The translations under genes and the position numbers were made by a program. From Corylus avellana (Eukaryota; Streptophyta; Magnoliopsida; Fagales; Betulaceae): a stretch of DNA of 64,000 bases. Positions 11,450 to 22,700 of this stretch are shown here, in pieces (within the stretch, counting starts at the first letter, position 1; the number at the start of each line of letters is the position of its first letter). The notes below the pieces were generated by a model that saw only the letters and a program-made list of their open reading frames with translations, was not told where the DNA came from and searched no databases. The DNA lies in assembly GCF_901000735.1 (NCBI RefSeq), contig NC_081546.1:17731220-17795219 (forward strand), in the 5' to 3' direction.

Positions 11450-11839
11450 TTCTTTGATTGGGTTGATCCTAAACCGTGTGATCATAGTAAAATGATACTG
11501 AATCTTTTGAAGCAGAAACATGACCATTTGGTGGCAGAAGTGAAAAGATGTCAACGGATGGTTGAAGTTGAAGTTGGAAAGGTAAAGTCTGAAATGGATA
11601 AAGAAATTGTGAAGATTACGTTAGAACTGGAAAAAGAAGGCCAATAGCTTAAGTCAGTAATGGCTGATGAAATTGTCGGATATCATAAAGAAATTGAGAT
11701 TGGACAGATCAGATTCCATGCAACAAAGAAGAATTACGAGACAATGCTAGTGTGTTCGTGGATTATTTGTGGATTGTGCTTGTGCATCATTTGGTTTGGA
11801 TTTAGTTTTAAATCGTTGCAAGAGAACACAGTTGGTTGA

Positions 11840-12195
11840 ATGAAATTGGCTTGAGGTGTGGGTGTCAATGGCTGTCATTTATCATTTTGTGATTTTGTAT
11901 GTCTTCAATTGACATGTTATTTTGATGTTGTATGTCTGTATGACCTGTTTGTAGGTCGAACGAAGTAATGCATGTGTAATAATATGTTATGTTTGATGTA
12001 TTTGTTTAATTAAGGAATTCTACTCTTGAACATGAGTTGTTCTATGCATGTGATGAATGCAGCTTTGACATTATGTTGTTTAATGTTTGGGAGTGAAAAC
12101 TAAATTTTAAATAACTCTTGCTACACCATAAATTACCAATTAAACATAGATTGCTTTTTAATTGTATCATAATACGCTATCATAATACCAAAATT
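11840..12195. other. GRF gene 3' flank inside MULE
   Basis: No open frame or repeat was recognised. This is probably the 3' untranslated region of the GRF gene and the spacer between the two convergent MULE genes. TGTATGTCT-type and AATTAAGG-type AT-rich sequence predominates. Confidence 0.4.
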
Positions 12196-12605
12196 TATGG
12201 AAAAGTATTTCAAAATACATGCAAACCACAAATTACATCAAAAAGGCATTTTAAAACCTTGTTTACATAAAAAAGCTATCAGCAAATAGTTCTAGTGCTT
12301 TCAATTAGGCTTCATCAGCATCCACATCACTGAATCCAAAAGTATGGAAAAGTATTTCAAAATACACACAAACCACAAATTACATAAAAAATGCCTTTTA
12401 AAACCTTGTTCATATCAAAAAATTATTAGCAAATAGTTCTAGTATTTCCAATACATCAGCATCCACATCACTGAATCCAAAAGTATGGAAAAGTATTTCA
12501 AAATACACACAAACCACAAATTACATCAAAAATGCCTTTTAAAGCATTGTTTACATCAAAAAGCTATCATCAAATAGCCCTAGTGTTTCCAATTAGGCTT
12601 CATCT
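12196..12605. repeat. three tandem units of about 140-147 bp between the two MULE genes
   Basis: Units start at 12196, 12343 and 12484, each with TATGGAAAAGTATTTCAAAA. They continue through ACCACAAATTACAT and a CATCAGCATCCACATCACTG segment in units 1 and 2. The third unit is partial and runs into the stop codon and last exon of the minus-strand transposase (12580). The array therefore forms the shared 3' region of both convergent genes. Confidence 0.85.
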
Positions 12606-13218
12606 TTTTCTTCTTGGCTTCCATGACTGCAATGCCCTTCTCTATGGTTGTCACAATACGTTTGCCTTTGGTTTGGGTTGCTGCACGACTAAATGCAACC
12701 TCACCAGTAAGATCAATATGAATAGGTACACCTGGATTTATGAGAGTACTACGGCAAATTCCCTTCATCCTATTTGACTGTCGAGTCCTTGAAGCAGGTG
12801 GGCCTGGTGGTGGAACCTATCTCATAGCAGCTGCATTATCACTAATCGTACTCTTCATCTAAGGGAAAAAAGTATGGAATATATTAAAAATAAAGAATAA
12901 GGATGTTATACAAATTCAAAGTACGATCAGGTATATGCACAAAAATACAGCTTAGTAAAGTACCTTTAGCACAGAAACATTGGCAGCACATTCTAGACCA
13001 CTACTGATACCATACTTTTGGACCACCATGGTTACTCGCATTTGTTGCCCTCTTATATCAACCAATAAACACAAACAAATGTCAACTACCTACACATTAT
13101 TGAATAGAAAAATACAAACAATGCTACAATTACAACTTATTCAATTAACCTTTTGTGGTCCCCTCTTTCTTTGTGTAGGTTTGGTCATTGCACTCTTGCT
13201 CAAACCGATGGTTTGTGC
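12580..13218 (-). pseudogene. transposase C-terminal exons
   Basis: Three small minus-strand exons are suggested by sequence and splice borders: 13150-13218 (THRFEQECNDQ-like reading), 12964-13051 (VVQKYGISSGLECAANVSVL) and 12580-12858. The last contains SRTRQSNRMKGICRSTLINP and ends in a Lys-rich tail, KKKKMKPNWKH, then a stop. An in-frame stop follows AAAMR in the last exon. A basic, low-complexity C-terminus after a zinc knuckle is common in plant MuDR-like transposases. The exon borders are inferred by eye. Confidence 0.55.
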
Positions 13219-13353
13219 CTATCAAGTAAGTGAAACTAAAAATTAAAAGCAATAAATAAAAAAACCATTATAAGAAGTGCAGAATTAAAAATTTATTAAA
13301 AGCAATACATAAAGTAAAGACCTTAAACTCCTATATAAATAACTTACACTTGA

Positions 13354-13643
13354 TGTAACATCCCCAGCCCATTAAGGCTGAGTTTACCACTTTTCTTCTT
13401 TTACAACAAATTTTTTTGCAAAGATCTATAAGCTCTATTAGAGTGCTTATTACAAATTATTGGATAATATATTTCCGCCCCCATTCCGGCCTTGTATTCC
13501 AGCTTGCTCCTTACCTAAGAATAAGAAATAAAACTGAATGAGCCCAAGGGGGTCCAGTAAGCAAAATCCACAACCATAAATAGTTTTATTCCTTATCTCC
13601 AGTTTTGAAAAATATTTTCACATATAAATATACAACCAGTCAT

Positions 13644-13689
<46 letters not shown>

Positions 13690-15375
13690 GCATCTCCCAT
13701 AGTATATACATACTATTACATCTAGCAATAGATCATCATTGTAATTCATCATTATAAAACATCATCATAATTCATTGTTATAAATCATCAATGCATTTAT
13801 CTTTAGTTATTATCTCATAATATGACCCATGTACACTGGTATCCCTGTGTACGAGGGTTCCGAGTCCTTGTGACCATGGCACTAAACTGTGGCCTCAGCC
13901 ATGCCCGACCGTCAATTAACTCTTATTGGTGCACTCAACAGTCATGTTGATAGAATACCACCTTCTTGCATAGCCTCCTTCAGTGGTTTCGCCTCCATTC
14001 GAGTATCGGTACCGAACTCCTCTCATTCTTACTTATCTTGAGGCAAAAAATACTCTCCTTCATACATGTGCCCTCATTTTATAAACATTTATCTCATCTC
14101 TTGTACTTCTCTTTGTACTTCTCTTGATGCATCTTAGGGTAGCATGTCAGAGGGTTTACCATCATTCTTTTTTTTTTTTTTTTTATAATCATCATCATTT
14201 TTCAAGTTTCTTTTTTTAAAATTGAAACTTTTCTAAATATAAACTTACTGTATTTAGAAAGCATTTAAAAGAAATAGAAGCTTTCTAAATAATTCATTTA
14301 GAAATTTTTCATGCATGCAACATATCTCTATGATGGTAAATAAAATAATTAGTTACAGTTTAATACAAGAATATATAAATAGCATGACATAAAGTAATTT
14401 TAGAATGAGTAGTGAATTTACTTACCTCTAAACTGAAGCTATGAGTAGTCTTTAAACTGCTAATTAATCATCTTGAAAAAAATATCTTGTTGTTCCATTC
14501 TTTGTAGAACCCATTTTTATTATTATGCAAATCTCTCTCTTGTCCATCTTCTCAATCTCTGTTTCTCTCCCTCAGCATCTCACCCTCTTTCTCTTTCTCA
14601 TGCTTCTCTTTTCATCTCTCACTCTATTGCAACATCTCTCTCCCCCTATCTTCTCTTTCTTACGTCCGTAAGGCTCCCTCTCTCTATCTTCTCATTTCTT
14701 CCTCTCTGTTAGGTAATAAAGCAATGAAAGTAGGTGAAGTCAAGAAAATGAAAAGAAAAGTCCAAGCCGCATGGGAAAAGAAGGAAGAAAAATGAAAGGA
14801 GTAATGAGTGGTAGTAAGTGGTGTTAGGGAAAGTGGGGGAAGAGAGGGGTCGTTGTGTTGGTAGAAAAATAAGAAAAGAAGAAAAGACGGTGGGTGGGGG
14901 CTTCATGGAAAAAGAGAGGGGAGTGTGGAAATAGATGAATAAATAAAGGAAAAGAAAGAAAATGGTGTGCATTATGCATGAAGGGGTTCGGTCCTATATA
15001 ATAAGAGATGAGCATTATTAACAATACCTTGGGCCAAATCCTTATTAAAATTATATCTAATCTCATCTAAAAAATTTCACACCCTTCTTCGTTTGCTAAC
15101 ACCAAATTAGCTATCCTTTAAAGCTAACTTTCCTTCAAATGTATAATATGTATCTTTATACCATCATATCTCTTAAAGTCACAAACTAAATTATCAAGCT
15201 ATAATCTATCTTGAACCTTAGGATGTAATGATCTCAAATAAAAATTCATTCCTATAATACTCATATAATCCATAAATTCTTCAAGAACCAATCTCATTAC
15301 TTAATATAAATATTAAAATAATATTATCTTCAAATTAATATCTTTAAATGAGGATTTTAAATCTGGGGTGCTATA
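13354..15375. mobile_element. solo LTR, family 1 copy A, 2.0 kb
   Basis: The element starts TGTAACATCCCCAGCCC and ends GGGGTGCTATA (expected CA, here TA). It is flanked by a perfect 5-bp duplication CTTGA (13349-13353 and 15376-15380). No internal retrotransposon sequence is present, so it is a solo LTR, left by recombination between two LTRs. A second family member lies at 47893-49935. It landed at the last exon bases before a transposase splice donor. Inside are a (TA)n run (about 13648-13686), a block of CTCTCT-rich pyrimidine sequence (14520-14710) and AATCATCAT repeats. Open frames on both strands here are not genes. Confidence 0.9.
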
Positions 15376-15380
15376 CTTGA

Positions 15381-16290
15381 TACAAGTGGGGTAGGTCCTT
15401 TACAATTGGATGCCTCACTCCTGTTGGTTGGATATGCCCTTTTGTTATGTCCTATAACCTTACACTTAGAGCATCTCATCCTTGCTCCAAATTTTCTCAT
15501 TCTATATGAATTTTTTTGGATCTCTACTCTCATCTGGACCTCTCTTTCTTTGCTTCTTAGGTCTATACAGCTGTACTCTTGAGCTAGGTCAAATGGTCAT
15601 GTTGTGTCTTGATCCATTGTTCCTCACTAGGCATTGGGTAGATAATAGGGGCATATGTCTTCTTGTACCTCTCTATTGTATAACACTCATCCACATAATC
15701 CTTAGGATCCCTGCAATCATATGGTATAGCACAAAATGCATGAGGACATGGGATACTTGTCATTTCTCATTGCCTACAACCACATAACTTCCTTCTCAAG
15801 TCCACTACAAACTGTTTCCCAGTAGGACAAGTAACCTCAAACATGTTTTCCCCAGCATATAGTGCAACACAATTTGATGCAGCTAGCCCAATTTCTCCCA
15901 GTTTCGTGACTATCCTAGAACATAACTTTCCGGTCAATTTCTCAATGCCCTCTCTTTTAGCTTGGTACCTTCTCATTAGTTTTTTCCTCATCATCTCAAG
16001 CATTGTCAGTGTGGGTTTGTCACGAGCTTTAAGAATATAGGAATTGAAACACTCATAAATGTTGTTAGCAAGGAGGTCATACTTAGAATACTCACTAAAC
16101 CATGCTCTTGACCAGCAACTAGGGTCCACCTTGTTCAAGTACTCATAGGCATCTTTGTTCATTCGCCCCAACTCCTCCATATAGATAGTAAACTCTCTTC
16201 CAGTGTAAGCAGATGATGCACCCCATAGCATATCTTTCAATGCTATTCCTTTATGCCCTTCATTTTCAAAGTTGGCATAGAGATGCCTAG
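15381..16290 (-). pseudogene. transposase SWIM finger, C-terminal domain and CCHC knuckle
   Basis: The minus strand reads RHLYANF at the 5' end, then a helical region with KPTLTMLEMMRKKLMRRY. A SWIM zinc finger follows, FEVTCPTGKQFVVDLRRKLC plus GCRQ, a stop, and EMTSIPCPHAF, giving the C-x-C / C-P-H pattern. The stop (TGA for the usual Trp) lies near 15766. A PKDYVDECYTIERYKKTY segment, typical of MULE transposases, follows. After a frame change come RPKKQRKRGPDESRD and a zinc knuckle CSKCKVIGHNKRAY whose last Cys is Tyr. Confidence 0.9.
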
Positions 16291-17623
16291 TGTTGTGCAA
16301 ATTTATTTAACTCGCAAGTGCACGAATCAATTGTAGTTTAATGGATTGCAAGTGCGAGGTCGATCCCACAAAGAATTGTATTTTTGAAAGAGCAATTTAT
16401 ATCTAAACTAATTAAATCCTAATCTAGTTCCAAAAGGGTTTTGATTTTTGAGTTTTTGAAAATTAAAGGATAAACGTAAACTAAATAAAATAAGTAAATC
16501 CAAGGATAAAGGTACTAAGGTTTGGGAATTCACACTCACCAAATCATAACAACATACTTTATGTTCATCAATATTAATCCGAAGTTTTCACAAATTAAAT
16601 CATAGATATGTTTTACTATGCTTCAAAGAATTAATCAAAATCATCCAATGTATCAATTCATTGACCAAATCACAAAAGGAATCCAAATTCAATTGAAACA
16701 CCAGATGTATTCGTAGAACAAATCACAAGGGATATCCAATTTTTATGAGTTAAAAGCCAAGCAATCAATCATATGAAATTATCTCAAATCATCACATGTA
16801 TCCTTGAATCACAAGAGATATCCAAGAATCACTCCATACAATTGATTAAAAGTAAAACAATTGAAATATAGAAAACCCAATAAAATCAGAATAATAAAAA
16901 CTTACATAAAAGTGATGTTGTTCTTCATCGGTGAGGCTTTATCCCCAACCTTAGTTGGGAATTTAGCTCCACATAAAAATAAAATCTAAACCTAAACCTA
17001 AACCTAAAGAAAAACTAAACAAAAGAATTTTGCTCTCTGAGATTGTGTATCTTTTCTTGAAGGCAAAAAAAGTCTATTTATAGACTTAGGAAAGTTCTAA
17101 AAGCCCAAGTAAACCTAGATAATTCGGAGGTCTGTCTTCCAGTCAAAATAGAAGTCTGAAATCGGAATAGAATTCGTCCAGATTTGTGTCCTATAATTAC
17201 GGGGCGATTTTGGCATATAAACCGTCCGAATTAGGAAAATCTTATTTCATAACAAATTGTATTATTTTGAGTTAGCTTTCCAATGCCATTTGAATCACTT
17301 CAATCCGATATTTGAGAAGAAAGTTACAGTCAAAATACTGAGACATGTGCAGAATCTGAATTTGAATCTAATCCGAAATCTTATCCAATCTAATCTTTAA
17401 TCTGATTTAACCTTTTCCTTGGATTTAGTTGGACTTAACCGGATCATCTAGGTCTTCTCAAAGTATGTTTTCTTTCAAACTTTGCATTTTTCCCTTTAAA
17501 TCTGTAGTTTTTCTTCAACGACCTACAAAACACTAAAAACACAAAACATTAAATAACGACACAACTAAAGGATTAACTAATGTAAATAAAGGAGTCCAAA
17601 TATGCAATATTTGGCACTTATCA
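16291..17623. mobile_element. solo LTR, family 2, 1.33 kb
   Basis: Starts TGTTGTGCAAATTTATTTAA and ends TTTGGCACTTATCA, so it has TG...CA ends. It is flanked by a perfect 5-bp duplication CCTAG (16286-16290 and 17624-17628). It interrupts the transposase between HRFCAR and HLYANF; removing the element and one duplication restores that conserved motif. The GCAAGTGCACGAATC / GCAAGTGCGAGGTCGATCCC ends are typical of LTRs of plant gypsy-type elements (recalled similarity, not searched). No internal domain is present. Confidence 0.88.
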
Positions 17624-17628
17624 CCTAG

Positions 17629-18359
17629 CACAAAACCGATGGTCTGCTATTGGAAGTACTTCATTCAATGCAGGTATAAGGCCCTACAAAAATAAAACAT
17701 ATGAGACAATATAGTCAGAATAAGGTAAAACTTTTTTTTAAAAGAGAGAGAAAGAGAGAGAAACCAATTATGAAATATGTTATAATAATTCCTACCCTTT
17801 GTTGATCAGAAATAAATGTAGGTCTAGCATGCCGATCATGTATCCCAAGATCTGAGACAAGGGTTTCCAAGAACCAAATCCAACTGTCTTTCATCTCAGC
17901 TTCAACAACAGCAAATGCAATAGGGTACATATTGTTGTTATCATCCCTACTCACAGCAGCGAAGAAGAGTTGACCCTTAAATGGCCTTTTAAGGAAGCAT
18001 CCATCCACCCCTATTATAGGCCTACAACCCTTTATAAATCATTTCTTCATTGCAACCAAAGAAAAGTATAATCTTTGAAACTTTGAAGGCAAATTAGGGT
18101 TTAGTCTCTCAACCTTCATCATGATACAAGTACCATTATTGGTCTTTCTCAAGGTTTCACAGTAGTCCCACAACCTACCATATTGATCCTCCAATTTACC
18201 ATAAATTTTTTTTCTAGCTTTTCTCCTAGCCCGATACATTATGCTTGGAGTCACATCTACCCTCCATTTTTCTTTCACCTCATGCTGTATCACTTCCAAA
18301 GGCATGTTCGGTTGAACCTTAAACTTCTCAATCAGTTGATTTGCTATCCAAGTAGAGTT
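17629..18359 (-). pseudogene. transposase DDE core
   Basis: Minus-strand reading gives STWIANQLIEKFKVQPNMPL, a helical segment with YRARRKARKKIYG, a stop (TGA near 18037), then GCRPIIGVDGCFLKRPFKGQ (first catalytic Asp in GVDGC), AVVEAEMKDSWIWFLETL, and FISDQQR at a splice donor (17800-17810). After a short intron, GLIPALNEVLPIADHRFCAR reads on. FISDQQRGL corresponds to the SDRQKGL-type second Asp motif of the MULE domain. Upstream sequence was lost or displaced by the copia insertion at 18360. Confidence 0.92.
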
Positions 18360-18906
18360 TGTAAGAAATTACATTTAAAGTATGTCCCTTTATGTCACAT
18401 ATATTATTGTAATTATAAAATTACGGTGTTCAATAATTTATTCCAATTAAAGCTTATCGTGTAAATCAAATATTCTGAATTAAATTACTGATTTAATTCT
18501 TGTGGAACAAGTATTTGATTTCAATCAAATATTCTGAATTAAAGCACTGATTTAATTCTTGTGGAACAAGTATTTGATTTCATTAAAGATTTTAATTTTG
18601 TGGAATCAATTAGCTGTATTGATTTGATTTTTATTCCTTGATGGGAGGAATAATTAAGGTAACAGCTCTAATTGAGGGTCCCCTGACCTACCTATAAATA
18701 AGGCCTGTGTATTCCATCAATTGGCACTCACTGGTAGGCATAGGTCAGAAGAACCTCTCAATAATTTTGTTTTCTAGTTTGGTTGCTGTGAAGTTGTTCT
18801 TCAAGTTGCTTGAGCAAAGCAATGGCCGGAGGTACATATATATTAAATTATTTCCGCTGCTAGTTTTATTGTTAATTAGCATTTAATATATATAGAATTT
18901 CTTACA
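18360..18906 (+). repeat. copia 5' LTR, 547 bp
   Basis: Bounded by the inverted pair TGTAAGAAATT (18360) and AATTTCTTACA (ending 18906), with TG...CA termini. Inside, a roughly 60-bp unit (CAAATATTCTGAATTAAA ... GTGGAACAAGTATTTGATTT) is repeated twice in tandem at about 18466-18585. A plausible TATA region is CCTATAAATAAGG near 18690-18702. Confidence 0.88.
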
Positions 18907-18908
18907 TG

Positions 18909-18920
18909 TGGTATCAGAGC
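18909..18920 (+). promoter_or_regulatory. primer-binding site for initiator tRNA-Met
   Basis: TGGTATCAGAGC begins two bases after the LTR. It is complementary to the 3' end of plant initiator tRNA-Met, the standard primer of Ty1/copia reverse transcription. Confidence 0.92.
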
Positions 18921-19139
18921 CTTCTCTAGGCCATATTTGCTCAGTCTAATTTTTGGGATATGCCTGCTGTAAAATTTTATTTTTGTTTCAATAATATTCA
19001 TTTTGTTTATTTGATTATTGAAACAAAATATGGTGAAGAGCATGAATCTTAGTACACGGCTACGTGCCGTTTAAGTGTTCGAATAACACAGCAACTCAGC
19101 AAGGGTCTCTTTGAGCACTGCGTTTACAGATGGCTCAAG

Positions 19140-19700
19140 ACCTAACGTAGTGTGCATCTGGTTCGCCCATGACGGTTTGTTGATGCCCATGACGGTTCAG
19201 TGTGCATCTGGTTCGTCCGGCTCAGAAACCACCGTGCTGTTTGGCAGTTCCGGTGGGTGTCTTGCCGTATAAGGATTGCCGCTTGTCGGCATCGATCACA
19301 AAAAAAAAAAAAAGGGCCTACATGAGGCTGAGCGGCAGCCCGCTGCCACGCATAAGGTTGAGCGAAGGCAACTGCTGCCGCTGCCACTGCTAGCGGCATT
19401 TTTGGCCGCATGTAGAGAGCAGCAGCCATCACTGTCGCCTATGAGGACAGCAGCGGCAGGCCGTATGTGGCTGCCTATGAGCTGGTTGGGCGGCAGCCCC
19501 TTGCCGTTAACAGTGGTCGTTTGGCCGTTTGAACGTCGGTCTTCCCTCCACCTGCAGCGGCTTTGGCCGCATAAAGTGAGCAGCCCGCCCTTGCCGTTAA
19601 CAGCTGTCGGCTGGCCGGCGCATGAGGAAAGGGTGGCGGCGGTGGCATATGGGGAAGAGGAAGGGCGGTGGCTAGGGATTGGGATTTTTCTGGGTTGGAA
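19140..19700. other. GC-rich leader segment of the copia element
   Basis: A GC-rich block with many GCCGC, GGCAGC and TTGCCGTTAACAG repeats contrasts sharply with the AT-rich surroundings. It gives open frames on both strands (for example 19142-19432 and 19276-19731), but these are Ala/Arg/Pro-rich and show no recognisable domain. It lies between the primer-binding site and gag, so I treat it as untranslated leader or as sequence acquired by the retrotransposon. Confidence 0.5.
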
Positions 19701-22700
19701 CTTAAGGTTTTCGGGTAGGGTTTTTTTTTAACCCATTAGGAACCGGGTCAAGTGGTTTTTTGGGCCATTGGGTATGGGTTTATCTAACCCAAGCCCAATT
19801 CAGTTAAAAAAAATAAATAAATAAATAAAAACTTGGTTTATTAAGTGGGCTAACCCGATTGGGCCAACCCAATACAGAAACCAAAGGCTGACCCAATAAG
19901 GAAGCCCAACCCGATAGCCCATTCAGTTAAAAAAAAACAAAAAAAAAAAACAAAACAAAAGGGGCTAAAGTGGGTTTCGAACTTGGGCTCTTAAGGTATA
20001 AAGGGCCTTAGGTCACTTCAAGACCATTAGGCTATTCAGTTTTTGATGCTTTAATATTACATTTTTAGTCATCTTATGATTTAAATTGTTTAGTATTAAA
20101 TTATTGTTTCTTTAATGCATGGACTTGAGGATATATTTATTCTTTTAATTGTTTAAATATAAAGTGTTTGATGCCTGGACCTGAGAATAATTAACTAAAT
20201 CTCATGTATTGGTGAATGTTTATGGTACTATCCAAAATTGCAATCGGAAAGCTCTAGCAAGGCAAGTCATGGGACTTAAGTGTGCCGTTGTGCGCCCCCC
20301 CGCTTACCTGGGACACTATCCGGTTGTACTTTGGAAAAATACTGTTTACCCACTAACATGATGGTTTTGTCTTTTATTCTTGGGAACTTTATTTTTTGGC
20401 ATCTATATAGTTAATGATGTTAATGAAGTCGTGATTATCATAATAATTTTTTGGAGAGCCACAGCATCCCGATTTTATAATGATAATTGCATCAAGATTA
20501 TATATATGAACTTCATAAAGAAAATTAACATCGTGTTGTAATTAATTCATAAATTTAATTTGCCAATCCCCACAGGGACGTTTTTATTTTTATGAGTTAA
20601 TTAGAATAAGATAGTAAATTTAACATTGAAAATAAAATTTCTCTTAGGCCCACAGGTACGGAAAATTTTATTTATTAATGCTAAATTTATTAGTCTTATT
20701 AATAAAGAGTAAATTTCATGCGTGATGCACCTTTGCCCACAGGTAGGTTGAAATTTACTATTAAATTAACATTGGTTAATTTAAATAAGGTTATTTCATA
20801 GCATTAAAGTATATAATTTTTCCTTGGTTACTGGATGTATTCCTACTGCTTTAATTATTAGTATTTTATGTTCCAATAATTCCTAGTGGTAATTTTTCCT
20901 GACTGAAAAGAAAAATGTGCTTTTCACTTTGGGGTGTTTGGAGACTGAATTGGCGTTTCGTGTGGACAAATCACCTTCTCCCACGGAATCAAGTACGCCA
21001 CATGAGATTATTAAACATGAACGATTGTAGTGATTTAAATCGCTTAAGTTTCAATGTTCATGAAATCTCATATCAAGGAAAGCATTAGGGTTTTATTCCT
21101 TAGTGTTTTAGGGCCAAAGAAAGGTCATTGAGGAACATTTAGTGAGTTCCAATAAGGCTTTGGCCTGCACCCTAATAGAAAAGCTTTAAAGTAAAACCTT
21201 TTACAGTTTCAAAATGTGCTTGAGCACATTATGGAAATGAAGGACATAACAGCTCATTATAAAGTCTTTAAAGGTTGATTTTTTGAGTCATTATGGTCAA
21301 TTTTATTCTCTCATCTAAATATGATATTTTTTCAAATATCTTGTGGCACACATAAGGATAACTAATCAATTAAGGAACTTCTGATCATGTGTGTTCAAGA
21401 AGATGAGAGATTAAGACATGAGAATTCAGAAAGTTACTCATGTTAAGGGAAAGACCTTTATAGGCAATCATGTCCAATAGTTGATAAATGAGAACAAGGT
21501 GCCAACAAAGTGTTATGGCAATTAAGATACTTGTTTCTCTCACACTAAGGAAAATTATGGACATATAAAGAATGATTGCATAAAGTATCATAAATGACTT
21601 GAAATAAAGGTAATCTCATACACCTAGTGTGTTATGAATCTCTTTTATTGACTCTCCTAAGGACTATGTGGATTGAATTTGGTTTAGCGGTCCACGTTAT
21701 CAACATAATGCAGGGTTTTCTAAATAATACTTGTTTACAATTGGAGGTTGTTGGGATCCATAGATTAATTTTAAAAATTCAGTTATGTCATTTTGACCTT
21801 AATAATGTTTTTATATATTCCACAATTCTTTTAGAAATTTAATTTCTATTTTAGTTTGTTAAATCAAATTTGAATATTGTTAAAAATTTTTGGGTGGAAT
21901 ATTAAATTAATGGTCTGTTTAAAATTGATTTAGATCCCAATTTTTGAAAAGTTAATCCTTGCATATAAATGTTGACATAAAGCAGAGTCATATGAATGAG
22001 AAAATCCTCTATGTTATGGCATTGGAGATTGGAATATATCTCTATAAAGAATAAAAGGTCGATAAATGATAGAGTTTTTATGACTCTTGAAATTTATTAC
22101 CTTTGGTATTTATGTGGATTGCATTAAGGAAAAGCAGACCAACTATAGCAATAAAGGTGCCAACAAAAGGATTTTTTAAATTCTTGAGATCATGTACAAG
22201 TGTAACCTTTTCCATACTTCTTGCCTCAATGGTTAGAGATATCCTATCTCTTCCGGTAATAACCATATAAGGTTTATGTATCTCTATCTTCTAAATCATA
22301 AGGTTTGGGCATTAATACTTCCAGTACCTATAAGGTAGAAGTAGAGAAACAAAAACAAAATAAAATCAAGATCGTAAGATCTGATAGAGGCAGATAGTAT
22401 TATGGTAGGTACACGAAAATGGGACATGAAAGGTAATGTTCTATTCTCCTAATGGAGTGAAGCCTTGAAAACCGCTGTGTATACATTTAACTCGATTCCA
22501 TTCAGGGTTGTCCATAAGACACCTAAATTAAGGAATGAATGGAACCAAGTTCAAATTGTTTACACATATGGGGTTGTCTTGCTATAGTGAGGATTTATAA
22601 TCCACACCTAAGGTAATTAGCTTCAAGGACAACTAGCGGAATTTTATAGGTTATATAGTAAACTCCAAGGGGTTTAGGCTTTACTGTTCTTCATTTAGTC

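Larger units (their letters stand above)
10492..11839 (+). pseudogene. MULE accessory gene: GRF zinc finger, helical region, C-terminal membrane segment (disrupted)
   Basis: Exon 1 (10492-10653, 54 codons) starts at the ATG just inside the TIR and encodes most of a GRF-type zinc finger: CYCE, then GNFGRRFISC. The likely intron starts with GC (GCAAGT at 10654) and ends in TTGCAG at 11241. Exon 2 begins IGREYGFFD and is then broken by a 181-bp MITE plus a 9-bp duplication. After the MITE the frame resumes as WVDPKPCDHSK, followed by a charged, probably coiled-coil region (KQKHDHLVAEVKRC) and a hydrophobic segment near the end (LVCSWIICGLCLCIIWF). Without the MITE the product would be about 189 residues, with one remaining in-frame stop (TAG at 11645). 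The usual Cys before GFF is Tyr here. GRF fingers bind nucleic acid; the role of this membrane-tailed form is unknown. It is convergent with the transposase. Confidence 0.75.

Noticed and set aside
14473..15066. Several open frames on both strands rich in Ser/Leu/Phe
   Set aside because: They come from pyrimidine-rich sequence within a solo LTR with a perfect target duplication.
15767..16300. 177-codon minus-strand open frame considered as a separate gene
   Set aside because: It is the SWIM-side part of the MULE transposase, continuous in motif order with pieces on both sides.
19276..19731. 151-codon open frame in GC-rich sequence
   Set aside because: Ala/Arg/Pro-rich with overlapping frames on the other strand, lying in the leader of a decayed copia element.
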